From the NCBI GenBank assembly GCA_937868485.1, contig CALMML010000018.1, positions 1 to 39,727 of the forward strand: 39,727 nt of DNA, written 5' to 3'. Shown piece by piece: positions 11,658 to 18,722 of this stretch. Within the stretch, counting starts at the first letter, position 1. Each line of letters begins with the position of its first letter. Source of the DNA: an uncultured Myxococcales bacterium. Lineage in GTDB: Bacteria; Myxococcota_A; Polyangia; Palsa-1104; JAEUJZ01. Below the pieces are notes generated by a model, which was given only the letters and a program-made list of their open reading frames with translations, did no database searches and had not been told where the DNA came from. The position numbers were made by a program, and so were the translations under genes.

Positions 11658-13649
11658 ATGTCTCGGCTGTCATTGTCGTCGCTGTTTGTGTTTGGAATGG
11701 GATGGCTGCCTTCGGCTGCGCTGGCGATGGATGCGCCGGTGACAGCGGTGACGGTCTATAGCGATCGGGCGCGTGTCACGCGGACGGCCAAGCTGTCGCT
11801 GCAAGGTGCGCAGCCGATGCGAGTCGAGCTGCCGCTCTTGCCCTCGCGGGTCAATCCGTCGAGCATTCGGGTGGATGTTCACTCGGCGCGGGGCGATGAT
11901 GCGTCGGTGCAGCGGGTCGAAGTGGCCTATGTCGATGCCAGCGAAGCGAAGCTGCCGACGCAAGAAGTGGTCAAGCTGCTGGAAGAACTGGATGCGCTCG
12001 ACGATCAGCTTGCGACGCTGCAAGCCGAGCAGAGTGCGTATGCCGCGCAGCTTCGCTTGGTCGGTCGAGTGCTTCCGTCGGCAAGTGGGCTCGCGCACAA
12101 TCAACCGGGTCAGCCGTCGCCGCCGAAGCTGAATCCGTCGGGCTGGGGCGCTGTGTTTGCGTGGACGCAGCAGCAGTACGAAAAGCTCCAGGGTAAGTCG
12201 CGACAGCTGAGTGAAAAGCAGCGACAGCTTCAGCTTCAGCGCAAGACGATCGTCGAAAAAGGTCAAAAGCTCGGTGGACTGCTTCGGCAAGGCGGACATC
12301 GGGTGACGGCGGTGCTGTTGGGATCGGGAACTGCGTCGGTGGAGCTGAGCTATGAGGTGTTCGGTGCGCGCTGGCGTCCGTCGTATGACCTTCAGCTGAT
12401 TCCCGACAAAAACCGTGTGGAGCTGTCGCTCGCCGGGCTGGTCAGTCAGGAAAGTGGCGAAGACTGGACCGATGCAAAGCTGACGCTATCGACGGCGGTT
12501 CCGGCCACTGCGACGCAGATTCCGAAGCTGCTGACGTGGAAGCTGGGAGAGCGAGAGCGGTTCATTCCGACGCCACAGCCTCAGCGTGAGCAAGTTCCGC
12601 CCGCGCCGCCGGTGCCAGCTGTGCCGATGTCGCTGGAGCACGATCCGATGGAAAGTCTGCGACGAAGATTTTCCAGCAAGATGGCGGTTGCGCCTCAGAC
12701 CTCCAGCTCGGGCAAGGACTACAAAAAGGCGGAAGTGGAAGTAGAAATGGCTCCCGTATCGACGATGGACGATGCGGATGGCTCGCCGATGGATCGCGTT
12801 GCACCGTCGCCGCCTCCGCCGCCTCCTCCTCTCGAAGAGCGAGTGACTGCGGTTGTATCGGAATCGATCCAGACGGGGGCTTCACTGTCGGCGGGGATGC
12901 CAAGTCGGATGCAGCTGCAGCGCAGCATGTCGGTTGCCAAGCCGGTCGTGCTGGCATCTGTTGGACTGAGTCCACCGCCAGGCTATCGTCCACCAGCACA
13001 GAGCGCGGCGCTGCTGGCGTCGGCGTCCGGTGGATATGACATGGTGTTTTCGGCGGCGGCTTCCGACACCGTAAAGAGCGGTCAAGGTGAGCGACGAGTG
13101 GCGCTTCTTTCACGAAGCTTTCCCGTCGAGGTTCATCGAAAGATCTTGCCGGCTCTCGCACCGGAAGCATTTCTGGTCGCGGACATCAAGAATCAAGGAC
13201 CGGATCCGCTTCCGTCGGCCCAAGCGCAGCTGTTCGTCGGTACCGATCCGGCTGGAGTGGCGCAGCTTTCGCTGATGGCTCCGGGTGAGGTGATCTCGCT
13301 GCCGCTGGGGCTTGATCATGCGATTCGTCCGGCGCGCAATGTCGCAGTGACCACCGTCGAAAAAGGCATCATTAGCAAAGACGAAGTGAGCGAATACACG
13401 GTGACGACCGAGATCGTGAATCCGTATCGGGTGCCGGTGCGGGCGCGGATTTCGGATCAGGTGCCGCTCGTCGGTGACAAGAACGTCGAGATCAAGCTGA
13501 TTCAGACGGAACCGGCGGCGCAGTTCGACGAAAAGACGGGCGTGCTGGAGTGGCGTCCGCAGATTGCGCCGGGAACGAAGCTTGTGACGAAGTTTGTGTA
13601 TTCGCTGCGACGGCCCAAAGGCTATCGACTCGGACAGGCGCAGTACTAG
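11658..13649 (+). CDS. MuiA-like protein (DUF4140/DUF4139), long form
   Basis: This is a 663-residue exported member of the mucoidy inhibitor A family, whose biochemical role is poorly defined. A Sec signal peptide (LSLSSLFVFGMGWLPSAALA) precedes the DUF4140 region, which opens with PVTAVTVYSDRARVTR. A coiled-coil stretch follows (about 105-215, rich in L, Q and K). Next is the DUF4139 beta domain (ELSYEVFGARWRPSYDLQL, SGEDWTDAKLTLSTA). A Pro/Ser-rich insert of roughly 150 residues (about 295-470, including SPPPPPPPLEER) splits DUF4139 before its C-terminal part (EYTVTTEIVNPYRVPV). The ATG at 11658 is preferred over an in-frame TTG at 11643 because GGAAAGG lies about seven bases before it. 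It is followed after 11 bases by a paralogue. Confidence 0.88.
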   Translation: MSRLSLSSLFVFGMGWLPSAALAMDAPVTAVTVYSDRARVTRTAKLSLQGAQPMRVELPLLPSRVNPSSIRVDVHSARGDDASVQRVEVAYVDASEAKLPTQEVVKLLEELDALDDQLATLQAEQSAYAAQLRLVGRVLPSASGLAHNQPGQPSPPKLNPSGWGAVFAWTQQQYEKLQGKSRQLSEKQRQLQLQRKTIVEKGQKLGGLLRQGGHRVTAVLLGSGTASVELSYEVFGARWRPSYDLQLIPDKNRVELSLAGLVSQESGEDWTDAKLTLSTAVPATATQIPKLLTWKLGERERFIPTPQPQREQVPPAPPVPAVPMSLEHDPMESLRRRFSSKMAVAPQTSSSGKDYKKAEVEVEMAPVSTMDDADGSPMDRVAPSPPPPPPPLEERVTAVVSESIQTGASLSAGMPSRMQLQRSMSVAKPVVLASVGLSPPPGYRPPAQSAALLASASGGYDMVFSAAASDTVKSGQGERRVALLSRSFPVEVHRKILPALAPEAFLVADIKNQGPDPLPSAQAQLFVGTDPAGVAQLSLMAPGEVISLPLGLDHAIRPARNVAVTTVEKGIISKDEVSEYTVTTEIVNPYRVPVRARISDQVPLVGDKNVEIKLIQTEPAAQFDEKTGVLEWRPQIAPGTKLVTKFVYSLRRPKGYRLGQAQY

Positions 13650-13653
13650 GAGG
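13648..13653 (+). promoter_or_regulatory. Strong Shine-Dalgarno overlapping the upstream stop codon
   Basis: AGGAGG begins within the TAG stop of the first MuiA-like gene and lies seven bases before the ATG of the second. This arrangement indicates translational coupling of the two paralogues. Confidence 0.7.
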
Positions 13654-13660
13654 CTGACCC

Positions 13661-15310
13661 ATGACGACGACGCGGACAAAAACATGGACCTTCGCGACGA
13701 CGCTGGTCTGGGCGGCACTGGGACTGCCTGATTCGGCGCGGGCGGATCGTGTCAGCAGCGTGGTGGTGTATCCCGATCGCGCGCAGGTGACGCGGCTTGG
13801 GCAAGCAAGCTGTGGCGACAGAGTGCTGGTTCGCTTTGCGGGGCTGCCTCCGTCGGCGGATGCGCAGTCGGTGCGGGCGCTGGTCGATGTGCCCGGCGCG
13901 ATGATTGTGGGCGTGCGGACCGAGACGGAGATCTTGAGCGGGCCGTATACCAAGCAGGTGGAAGTGCTCGACGATGAGCTTCAGCGGATCGACGACGAGC
14001 TAAATCAGATTGGCGATCAGCGTAGCCGAGAGCATGCCGTCGAGGCGGTGGCGACGCGCTATGAAGATGTGGCGGTGACGCTGCTCGGACGAGAGCTGAC
14101 CGAGCCGCCGGGAAGTCCGTCGACGCCAGCGCAGCTTCCGAAGGCGTGGACGCTGGCGCTTGAGGCTCCGCTGAAGGTTCGACTGGAGCATGCGGCGCAG
14201 AAGGGACCGCAGGAAAAGCGTGTTCGTGCGCTTCGTCTGAAGCAAGAAGAGCTGACGATCAAGCGACAGCGGCTGATTTCTGCATCGCAGCGTCGGCAGC
14301 TGAACGCGGAAGTGCTGCTCACTTGTCCAAGCTCTGCGACGGATCGCAAGGCGCAGGTCGAGCTGACGTATCTGGTCGGTGGCGCGGGCTTTTCGATGGA
14401 GCATGAAGCGCGGCTGTCGGCCCAAGGTGCGGTGGAGCTTTCAAGCTATGCGACGCTGACGCAGCGAACGGGCGAAGACTGGAAAGATGCGCAGGTGATT
14501 GTCTCGACGGCGGTTCCTCGGCAAAATGCGACACCGCCAGAGCTGATACCGCTGCGTGTGACAGCGACGGAACGAACGCCGCCCAAGCGGCTGCTGGTCA
14601 GTCGGACCGAAGAGCAGGTTCATCGCGAAGCGTCGGGGAGCAGTTCTGTTCCGACGACGGGCACGATGGGCGGCAAGAACCTTCAGCTGGTCGATCAAGG
14701 TCTGTCGGTTCAGTTTGTGGCGCCTCAGACGGCGGATGTTGCGGGAGATGGCACGCCGGTGCGGATTCGGGTGGCCCGAGCGGAGCTGCGCGGTCGTATC
14801 GTCTATCGGACGATTCCGAAGCTTCAGCCGTTTGTGTTTCGCGTCGCTGACTTGGTCAATACAGCGGGCTATCCGCTGCTTTCGGGACCCATCGATGTGT
14901 ATCGCCAAGGTCAGTTTTCGGCGCGCTATCCGCTGCCTCGGGTGGCTGCGGGCGAGCGATTTGAGCTGAGCTTTGGGCTGCTCGATCGGGTGAAGGTGAA
15001 GCGAACGATCCTCGAGGAGATTGCGCGCGACAAAGGCATCTTGGGCACGACGCGACGGCATCGCTACGGCTATCGCTTTGAAGTGGAAAGCTATCTGCCG
15101 GGCGGCGAAGACATTGAGCTGCTGGAGCACATTCCGGTGTCAGAGCTAGACGATGTCAAAGTGGCGCTCGATGCGAAGGCGACACCCGGTTATGAGCTGC
15201 GCGCGTCCGACGGAATTGTCAGCTACAAGCTGCGACTTTCGCCGGGGGAAAAGCGCGCGGTGGAGCTGCACTATTACGTTGATGCCCCGGCCAGCATGCT
15301 CGGCGAGTAA
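13661..15310 (+). CDS. MuiA-like protein (DUF4140/DUF4139), short paralogue
   Basis: This is a 549-residue second member of the same family as the gene just upstream. An N-terminal signal sequence (FATTLVWAALGLPDSARA) is followed by the DUF4140 start VSSVVVYPDRAQVTRLG. Two predicted coiled-coil stretches follow (about 90-130 and 165-200), then the DUF4139 domain (RTGEDWKDAQVIVSTAVP, FRVADLVNTAGYPLL, IPVSELDDVKVALD). It lacks the long proline-rich insert of its neighbour. The usual WRPSYDL segment of DUF4139 is replaced by a diverged GAGFSMEHEARL stretch. A strong AGGAGG overlapping the upstream stop decides the start. Tandem placement suggests that the two act together at the cell envelope, which is an inference. 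Confidence 0.88.
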   Translation: MTTTRTKTWTFATTLVWAALGLPDSARADRVSSVVVYPDRAQVTRLGQASCGDRVLVRFAGLPPSADAQSVRALVDVPGAMIVGVRTETEILSGPYTKQVEVLDDELQRIDDELNQIGDQRSREHAVEAVATRYEDVAVTLLGRELTEPPGSPSTPAQLPKAWTLALEAPLKVRLEHAAQKGPQEKRVRALRLKQEELTIKRQRLISASQRRQLNAEVLLTCPSSATDRKAQVELTYLVGGAGFSMEHEARLSAQGAVELSSYATLTQRTGEDWKDAQVIVSTAVPRQNATPPELIPLRVTATERTPPKRLLVSRTEEQVHREASGSSSVPTTGTMGGKNLQLVDQGLSVQFVAPQTADVAGDGTPVRIRVARAELRGRIVYRTIPKLQPFVFRVADLVNTAGYPLLSGPIDVYRQGQFSARYPLPRVAAGERFELSFGLLDRVKVKRTILEEIARDKGILGTTRRHRYGYRFEVESYLPGGEDIELLEHIPVSELDDVKVALDAKATPGYELRASDGIVSYKLRLSPGEKRAVELHYYVDAPASMLGE

Positions 15311-15343
15311 ACTGCGCTGGCTTTGTCTTTCTCTGCCAAACCC

Positions 15344-16945
15344 ATGAATGATCGCACGGTGTCTGCTCCGTCTTCCGAACCTGCTTCGTCTGCGCCAACC
15401 GATGACTTGGGTCAGTCGGCGCGACGAGGTGCGCTGTTTATTCCGCTCGCCAAGCTGTGGTTCATGATGGCGGCGCTGCTGCTTCAGCTGCTGCTTCCGC
15501 GCGCACTGGGGAGCGCTGCGCTGTACGGCGTGTGGACGCTGGTTTCGTCATGGCTGTCGACGCTGAACAACGTGATGATCACCGCGACGATTCAAGCGGT
15601 GGCGTACTTTGCGGCGGGTGGGCCGTCGGCGGTCGAGCAAGCGAAGAAGACGGCGCTCAAGATGAACCTGCTGATTGGTGGCGGTTCGGCGGCGCTGTTT
15701 TTCCTGCTGGCACCGACGATTGCAAACTTTGAGCACGATGGAGAGCTGACCTCGCAGCTTCAGCTCGGATCGCTCATCATCTTGGCCTATAGCTTTTACG
15801 CGGTCTTCGTCGGTGCGGCCAACGGTGCGCGGCAGTTTCACAAGCAAGCGGGACTCGATATCACCTTTGCGACGATGCGAACGGGCTTGGTGCTCGTCGG
15901 AGCGCTGATGCTGCACAGCACGCTGGCGGCGGTGGGCGGCTGGGTCGCGGCGGCGATGCTGATCTTGGTCTTGTCGGTGCTGCTGGTGGGCCTACCGAAA
16001 GCGACCGACGGAGAGCCGATCTCGGTTCGGACGATGCTCGGCTTTGGTGCGTGGCTGGCGCTGTATCTGCTTGGGCTCAACGCGCTGATGTTCATGGACG
16101 GCTGGTGGCTCAAGCGGCTGTATACCGAAGCACAGACGGGACTTTCGCCCGCCGAGATCAAGCGTACCGTCGATGCAGTGGTCGGAATTTACGGTGCGGC
16201 TCAGACGGTGGCGCGGCTTCCGTATCAGCTGATTGTCGCGGTGACGTTTGTGGTGTTTCCGCTGTTGTCGGCTCCGGCGGTGAAAGCGGATCGCGAGCGC
16301 ACCCAGCGATACATCTCGGCGACGCTGCGCTATTCGCTGATTGCGATCCTGGGACTTGTGTCGGCGCTGGGAGTCCGTCCGCAAGCGACGCTGCGTCTGC
16401 TGTTTCCACCGGAATACATGGTCGGAGGCGCGGCGCTGGCGATTTTGCTCGGTGCGTACGTGTGTTTTTCGCTGTTTAGCATCGTCGGAACCATCACAAA
16501 CTCGCTCGGGCGGACGGTTCACACGGCGATCATCGGGCTGGTGACGCTGGTGCTGTCGGCGGTGTCGGTGTACGCGAGCATTCGCTACTCGCTCGGGCTC
16601 GGACAGCAGCCTCTGCGCGCGGCGGCACTGGGTCTGCTTGCGGGCATGGGCGGCGGTCTGCTGCTGGGACTTATTTATCTGTGGCAGACGCTGCGGGCGA
16701 CGCTTCCGGTGCTGACGCTGCTTCGCTGTGGGCTGGCGCTGGGTCTGGTGCTCGCGCTGGGACAGCTCTGGCCAGCGGCGGGCAGCGTCGGTCTTTTGGG
16801 CAGCAAGATCGGCACGATGTTGTGCGCGGGTCTGTCCGGCGTGCTGTATCTGGTGGTGCTGCTGCTGAGCAAAGAGCTGTCGCTTCAAGAGCTGGCGCTG
16901 CTGCGACGAGAGCGGCCCCAAGGTCCGGCGGCGGTGGCGTCGTAG
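15344..16945 (+). CDS. MOP-superfamily oligosaccharide/lipid flippase-like protein
   Basis: This is an integral membrane protein of about 533 residues with roughly 14 hydrophobic segments and the overall look of the polysaccharide-transport/MurJ (MOP) superfamily, which flips lipid-linked sugars across the inner membrane. A polar Ser/Pro-rich leader (about 30 residues) precedes the first helix (LWFMMAALLLQLLLPRALG). The family-typical early segment GSAALYGVWTLVSSW follows, and central segments such as GAAQTVARLPYQLIVAVTF and LFPPEYMVGGAALAILLGAY are present. I chose the ATG at 15344; an in-frame TTG at 15323 is possible. It is last in the APC-MuiA-MuiA run, and its stop abuts the convergent RT gene with no spacer. 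The envelope-polysaccharide role is inferred. Confidence 0.82.
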   Translation: MNDRTVSAPSSEPASSAPTDDLGQSARRGALFIPLAKLWFMMAALLLQLLLPRALGSAALYGVWTLVSSWLSTLNNVMITATIQAVAYFAAGGPSAVEQAKKTALKMNLLIGGGSAALFFLLAPTIANFEHDGELTSQLQLGSLIILAYSFYAVFVGAANGARQFHKQAGLDITFATMRTGLVLVGALMLHSTLAAVGGWVAAAMLILVLSVLLVGLPKATDGEPISVRTMLGFGAWLALYLLGLNALMFMDGWWLKRLYTEAQTGLSPAEIKRTVDAVVGIYGAAQTVARLPYQLIVAVTFVVFPLLSAPAVKADRERTQRYISATLRYSLIAILGLVSALGVRPQATLRLLFPPEYMVGGAALAILLGAYVCFSLFSIVGTITNSLGRTVHTAIIGLVTLVLSAVSVYASIRYSLGLGQQPLRAAALGLLAGMGGGLLLGLIYLWQTLRATLPVLTLLRCGLALGLVLALGQLWPAAGSVGLLGSKIGTMLCAGLSGVLYLVVLLLSKELSLQELALLRRERPQGPAAVAS

Positions 16946-18415
16946 CTAGCTCGACGAGGACTCGTCACTCGAAAGCAGCGCACGAACTTCTTCCAGCGCT
17001 CGCTTGCCAAGCGCTGGCTGAATCATGCGCAGATACGACGCGTAGCCGAGCAGATAGGCGCGGAAGTTTCGACGACCGCGCGCTTGGCTCGCGACGCCAT
17101 GAACGCGACAGTTGTGCAAGATGGCGCGGAAGGTGCGACGAAGCTCTCTTGGCACCGATAGTCCGCTGTTGACGACGACGCCGGTGATGCGCTGCTGCGA
17201 CGAAGGACGGAGCACTTTTCGCTTGGTGACGTGCTCGGCAAAGCCTTCTTGCTGACAGATCTGATTGACCCACCACAGAAAGCGTCCCACGTCGCTGTGG
17301 TTGTCCATTCCATCGGCAAATGAAAACGTCATGTCGTCGGCATAGCGGGTGTAGCGAGCGCCGACTTTCTTGGCCAGCCCCGTGAGCCGTGCATCAAGCC
17401 GCATGCAGATCAGGTTCGCCAGCGCAGGTGACGTCGGAGCGCCTTGCGGAAGCACGCCGGGCCACACCACATAACCGTCGCTGAGCACGGATCGATGCGT
17501 CATAAGTCCAGCCAGCGTATCGCAGACTTCCGACGGAAATCCGTAGCCGCGCAGCAGTCCTCTCACACGGTAAAACGAGATCGTCGGGAAGAAGTCCTTG
17601 ATGTCGAGCTTCACCACCAGCTTCGCACCTTGATGCGGCTTGGCGTTCGTCAGCACCGATCGCTTCTTCACAAAGCCGTGCGCCGCCGTGTGCGTTGGCA
17701 GCTTGCTGAGTAGCTCGTCGAGGATCTGACGCTGAACCTTGCGCAGCGTCATTCGCGGCGCCGTGATCGTTCGGGTCTCGCCGCTCGACTTGGGAATCGC
17801 AAACGAGACATACGGACTGCCCGGACCGCTGCCCGCGCGCAGCAGCTTTCGCAGGTCACGCAGCGACGAAATGTGCAGCCACTGAAGCACGTCTTTGCGC
17901 GTCTCTAGCTTGGGCACACCCAGGTCGGACAGCGTCGGCTTCGGCTTGCGCTGCTTTCCTTTTTGCTGACGGACAAAGTACATGTTGCCAAACAGACCGG
18001 AAGACCAGCCCGTCGGATTCCAGCCTCCCAGCGCTTGGCTGTGTGGCTTTTGCGGCGTACGAAACCGACCGTCGGGCAGCGCCACATCGTCGAGCCGCAG
18101 CGCGCGCATCGATCGATGGGCTGCACTTTTGACAAGGCCACTTGGATCTTTGCAGAGCACGCGCAGATACCGTCCGGCCTGACGCTGAGTGCAGCTCAAA
18201 CGAACGAAGTGCGCGGCCTGAACACGCTGACGAGGATCGGGACTTTGCACAAGCTGCGCAAGCTGTCGCGACGTGAAGCGACTGACGTAGAAGCGCGCGA
18301 CCTCGTATTCGGCCAGATCTTTGTGCGCGTCGAGCAGCGCCAGCACTTTTTCCCAGTTGTCGTCGAGCGATTCGCACAGCGGAATCAGCTCCAAAAGCAA
18401 GCTCGACAGGCTCAT
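16946..18415 (-). CDS. Retron-type reverse transcriptase with N-terminal extension
   Basis: This 489-residue reverse transcriptase is predicted to make msDNA from the adjacent structured RNA. Polymerase motifs are intact: catalytic motif A VVKLDIKDFFPTI (D271), PQGAPTSPALAN (323-334) and RYADDMTFSF with YADD at 358-361. Retron-specific markers are NAKPH at 257-261, matching the NAxxH motif of region X, and ITG at 410-412 (ITGVVVN), matching the VTG motif of region Y. Residues 1-110 are a helical extension with two HEAT-like units (SPDPRQRVQAAHFVRL and KDPSGLVKSAAHRSMRAL). A linker follows with an odd GWNPTGWSSGLFG motif (131-143). Extended N-termini are known in myxobacterial retron RTs. AAAGGA lies eight bases before the ATG, and the RNA ends 42 bases upstream. 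There are no group II intron maturase or endonuclease domains. Confidence 0.93.
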   Translation of the reverse strand: MSLSSLLLELIPLCESLDDNWEKVLALLDAHKDLAEYEVARFYVSRFTSRQLAQLVQSPDPRQRVQAAHFVRLSCTQRQAGRYLRVLCKDPSGLVKSAAHRSMRALRLDDVALPDGRFRTPQKPHSQALGGWNPTGWSSGLFGNMYFVRQQKGKQRKPKPTLSDLGVPKLETRKDVLQWLHISSLRDLRKLLRAGSGPGSPYVSFAIPKSSGETRTITAPRMTLRKVQRQILDELLSKLPTHTAAHGFVKKRSVLTNAKPHQGAKLVVKLDIKDFFPTISFYRVRGLLRGYGFPSEVCDTLAGLMTHRSVLSDGYVVWPGVLPQGAPTSPALANLICMRLDARLTGLAKKVGARYTRYADDMTFSFADGMDNHSDVGRFLWWVNQICQQEGFAEHVTKRKVLRPSSQQRITGVVVNSGLSVPRELRRTFRAILHNCRVHGVASQARGRRNFRAYLLGYASYLRMIQPALGKRALEEVRALLSSDESSSS

Positions 18416-18423
18416 GCTGGCTG

Positions 18424-18429
18424 TCCTTT
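18424..18429 (-). promoter_or_regulatory. Shine-Dalgarno of the retron RT
   Basis: AAAGGA on the minus strand lies eight bases before the ATG at 18415. It sits just downstream of the inverted-repeat-bounded RNA, so translation of the RT can proceed from the same transcript. Confidence 0.6.
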
Positions 18430-18445
18430 CCGACGAGACGTGCGG

Positions 18446-18458
18446 AGGGAAAAAGAAA
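18446..18458. repeat. Flanking direct repeat, copy 1
   Basis: GGAAAAAGAAA (18448-18458) just outside the a2 arm recurs exactly at 18646-18656 outside the a1 arm. The two copies thus flank the predicted RNA in direct orientation. A matching pair could mark a duplication at an insertion or a shared transcript element. Confidence 0.55.
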
Positions 18459-18476
18459 CAGCGTTCCTTCGGTCGC
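18458..18476 (-). repeat. Retron a2 inverted-repeat arm
   Basis: This is the 3' arm (in the minus-strand transcript) of the repeat bounding the predicted msr-msd. Fourteen bases from 18458 to 18471 pair perfectly with 18607-18620. After one mismatch, four more pair. Confidence 0.85.
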
Positions 18477-18491
18477 AGCTACTTGCGTGGC
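18477..18491. repeat. Internal direct repeat in the retron RNA, copy 1
   Basis: This 15-base stretch (AGCTACTTGCGTGGC on the plus strand) matches 18589-18603 at 13 of 15 positions. The two copies lie immediately inside a2 and a1 respectively, in direct orientation. One copy contains the candidate branch guanosine and the other lies at the expected start of reverse transcription. Confidence 0.6.
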
Positions 18492-18588
18492 AGCGGTGCC
18501 CGAGCTGAGAAAAGCCGCAAGCGGCAGCTCGGTCCAGCGCATTGTCCATTGTAGGTCGTACGCACCCGCGACGTAGCATCGCGGAAGA

Positions 18589-18603
18589 AGCTAACTGCGT
18601 GGC
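18589..18603. repeat. Internal direct repeat in the retron RNA, copy 2
   Basis: AGCTAACTGCGTGGC on the plus strand is the partner of 18477-18491. On the transcribed strand it reads through the TTAGC candidate branch site. Confidence 0.6.
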
Positions 18604-18620
18604 GATCGAAGGAACGCTGT
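18602..18620 (-). repeat. Retron a1 inverted-repeat arm
   Basis: This is the 5' arm of the same repeat. It starts about 100 bases after the stop of the HEAT/AKR gene. The arms enclose 125 bases. Confidence 0.85.
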
Positions 18621-18645
18621 CCGTTCTATGTTCGCAGGCGGCCTT

Positions 18646-18656
18646 GGAAAAAGAAA
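18646..18656. repeat. Flanking direct repeat, copy 2
   Basis: This is the second exact copy of the 11-base GGAAAAAGAAA element, 26 bases outside the a1 arm. Copy 1 abuts the a2 arm, so the spacing is not symmetrical. Confidence 0.55.
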
Positions 18657-18722
18657 GGGCCTGTCGAGCGCTCGCGCCGAGTGCTGGCTTGTGTGACGCG
18701 GTGTGGTGAGGTCGCTGCGTGC

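Larger units (their letters stand above)
18458..18620 (-). ncRNA. Retron msr-msd non-coding RNA (predicted)
   Basis: This structured, non-coding stretch lies between the HEAT/AKR gene and the RT, on their strand. Its ends are a 14-bp perfect inverted repeat, extending to 18 of 19 positions: a1 at 18602-18620 and a2 at 18458-18476. This is the layout of a retron primary transcript, where a1/a2 pair and prime reverse transcription. Inside, on the minus strand, a candidate branch guanosine occurs in TTAGC (G at 18591). An msr-like hairpin follows (18566-18584: 6-bp stem CCGCGA/TCGCGG, 7-base loop). A longer msd-like hairpin follows (18500-18532: outer stem of 7-8 bp, inner stem GCCG/CGGC with a 7-base bulge). 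Imperfect pairing may extend that msd stem outward. The branch position and the msd 5' end cannot be fixed from sequence alone; G at 18595 or 18598 is also possible. Confidence 0.8.

Noticed and set aside
16946-18415. RT belonging to a group II intron, DGR or CRISPR-associated RT
   Set aside because: No maturase or endonuclease domain, no template/variable repeat pair seen, no CRISPR array or cas1. The NAxxH and (I)TG motifs and the adjacent a1/a2-bounded RNA fit a retron.
18565-18590. Hairpin at 18566-18584 as RT attenuator rather than part of msr
   Set aside because: It lies within the a1/a2-bounded unit, at the place where retron RNAs carry msr stem-loops, and has no T tract.
18458-18620. 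The 14-bp inverted repeat as transposon ends (MITE or IS)
   Set aside because: No flanking target duplication adjacent to both arms and no transposase. The hairpins inside and the position just before the RT fit msr-msd better.
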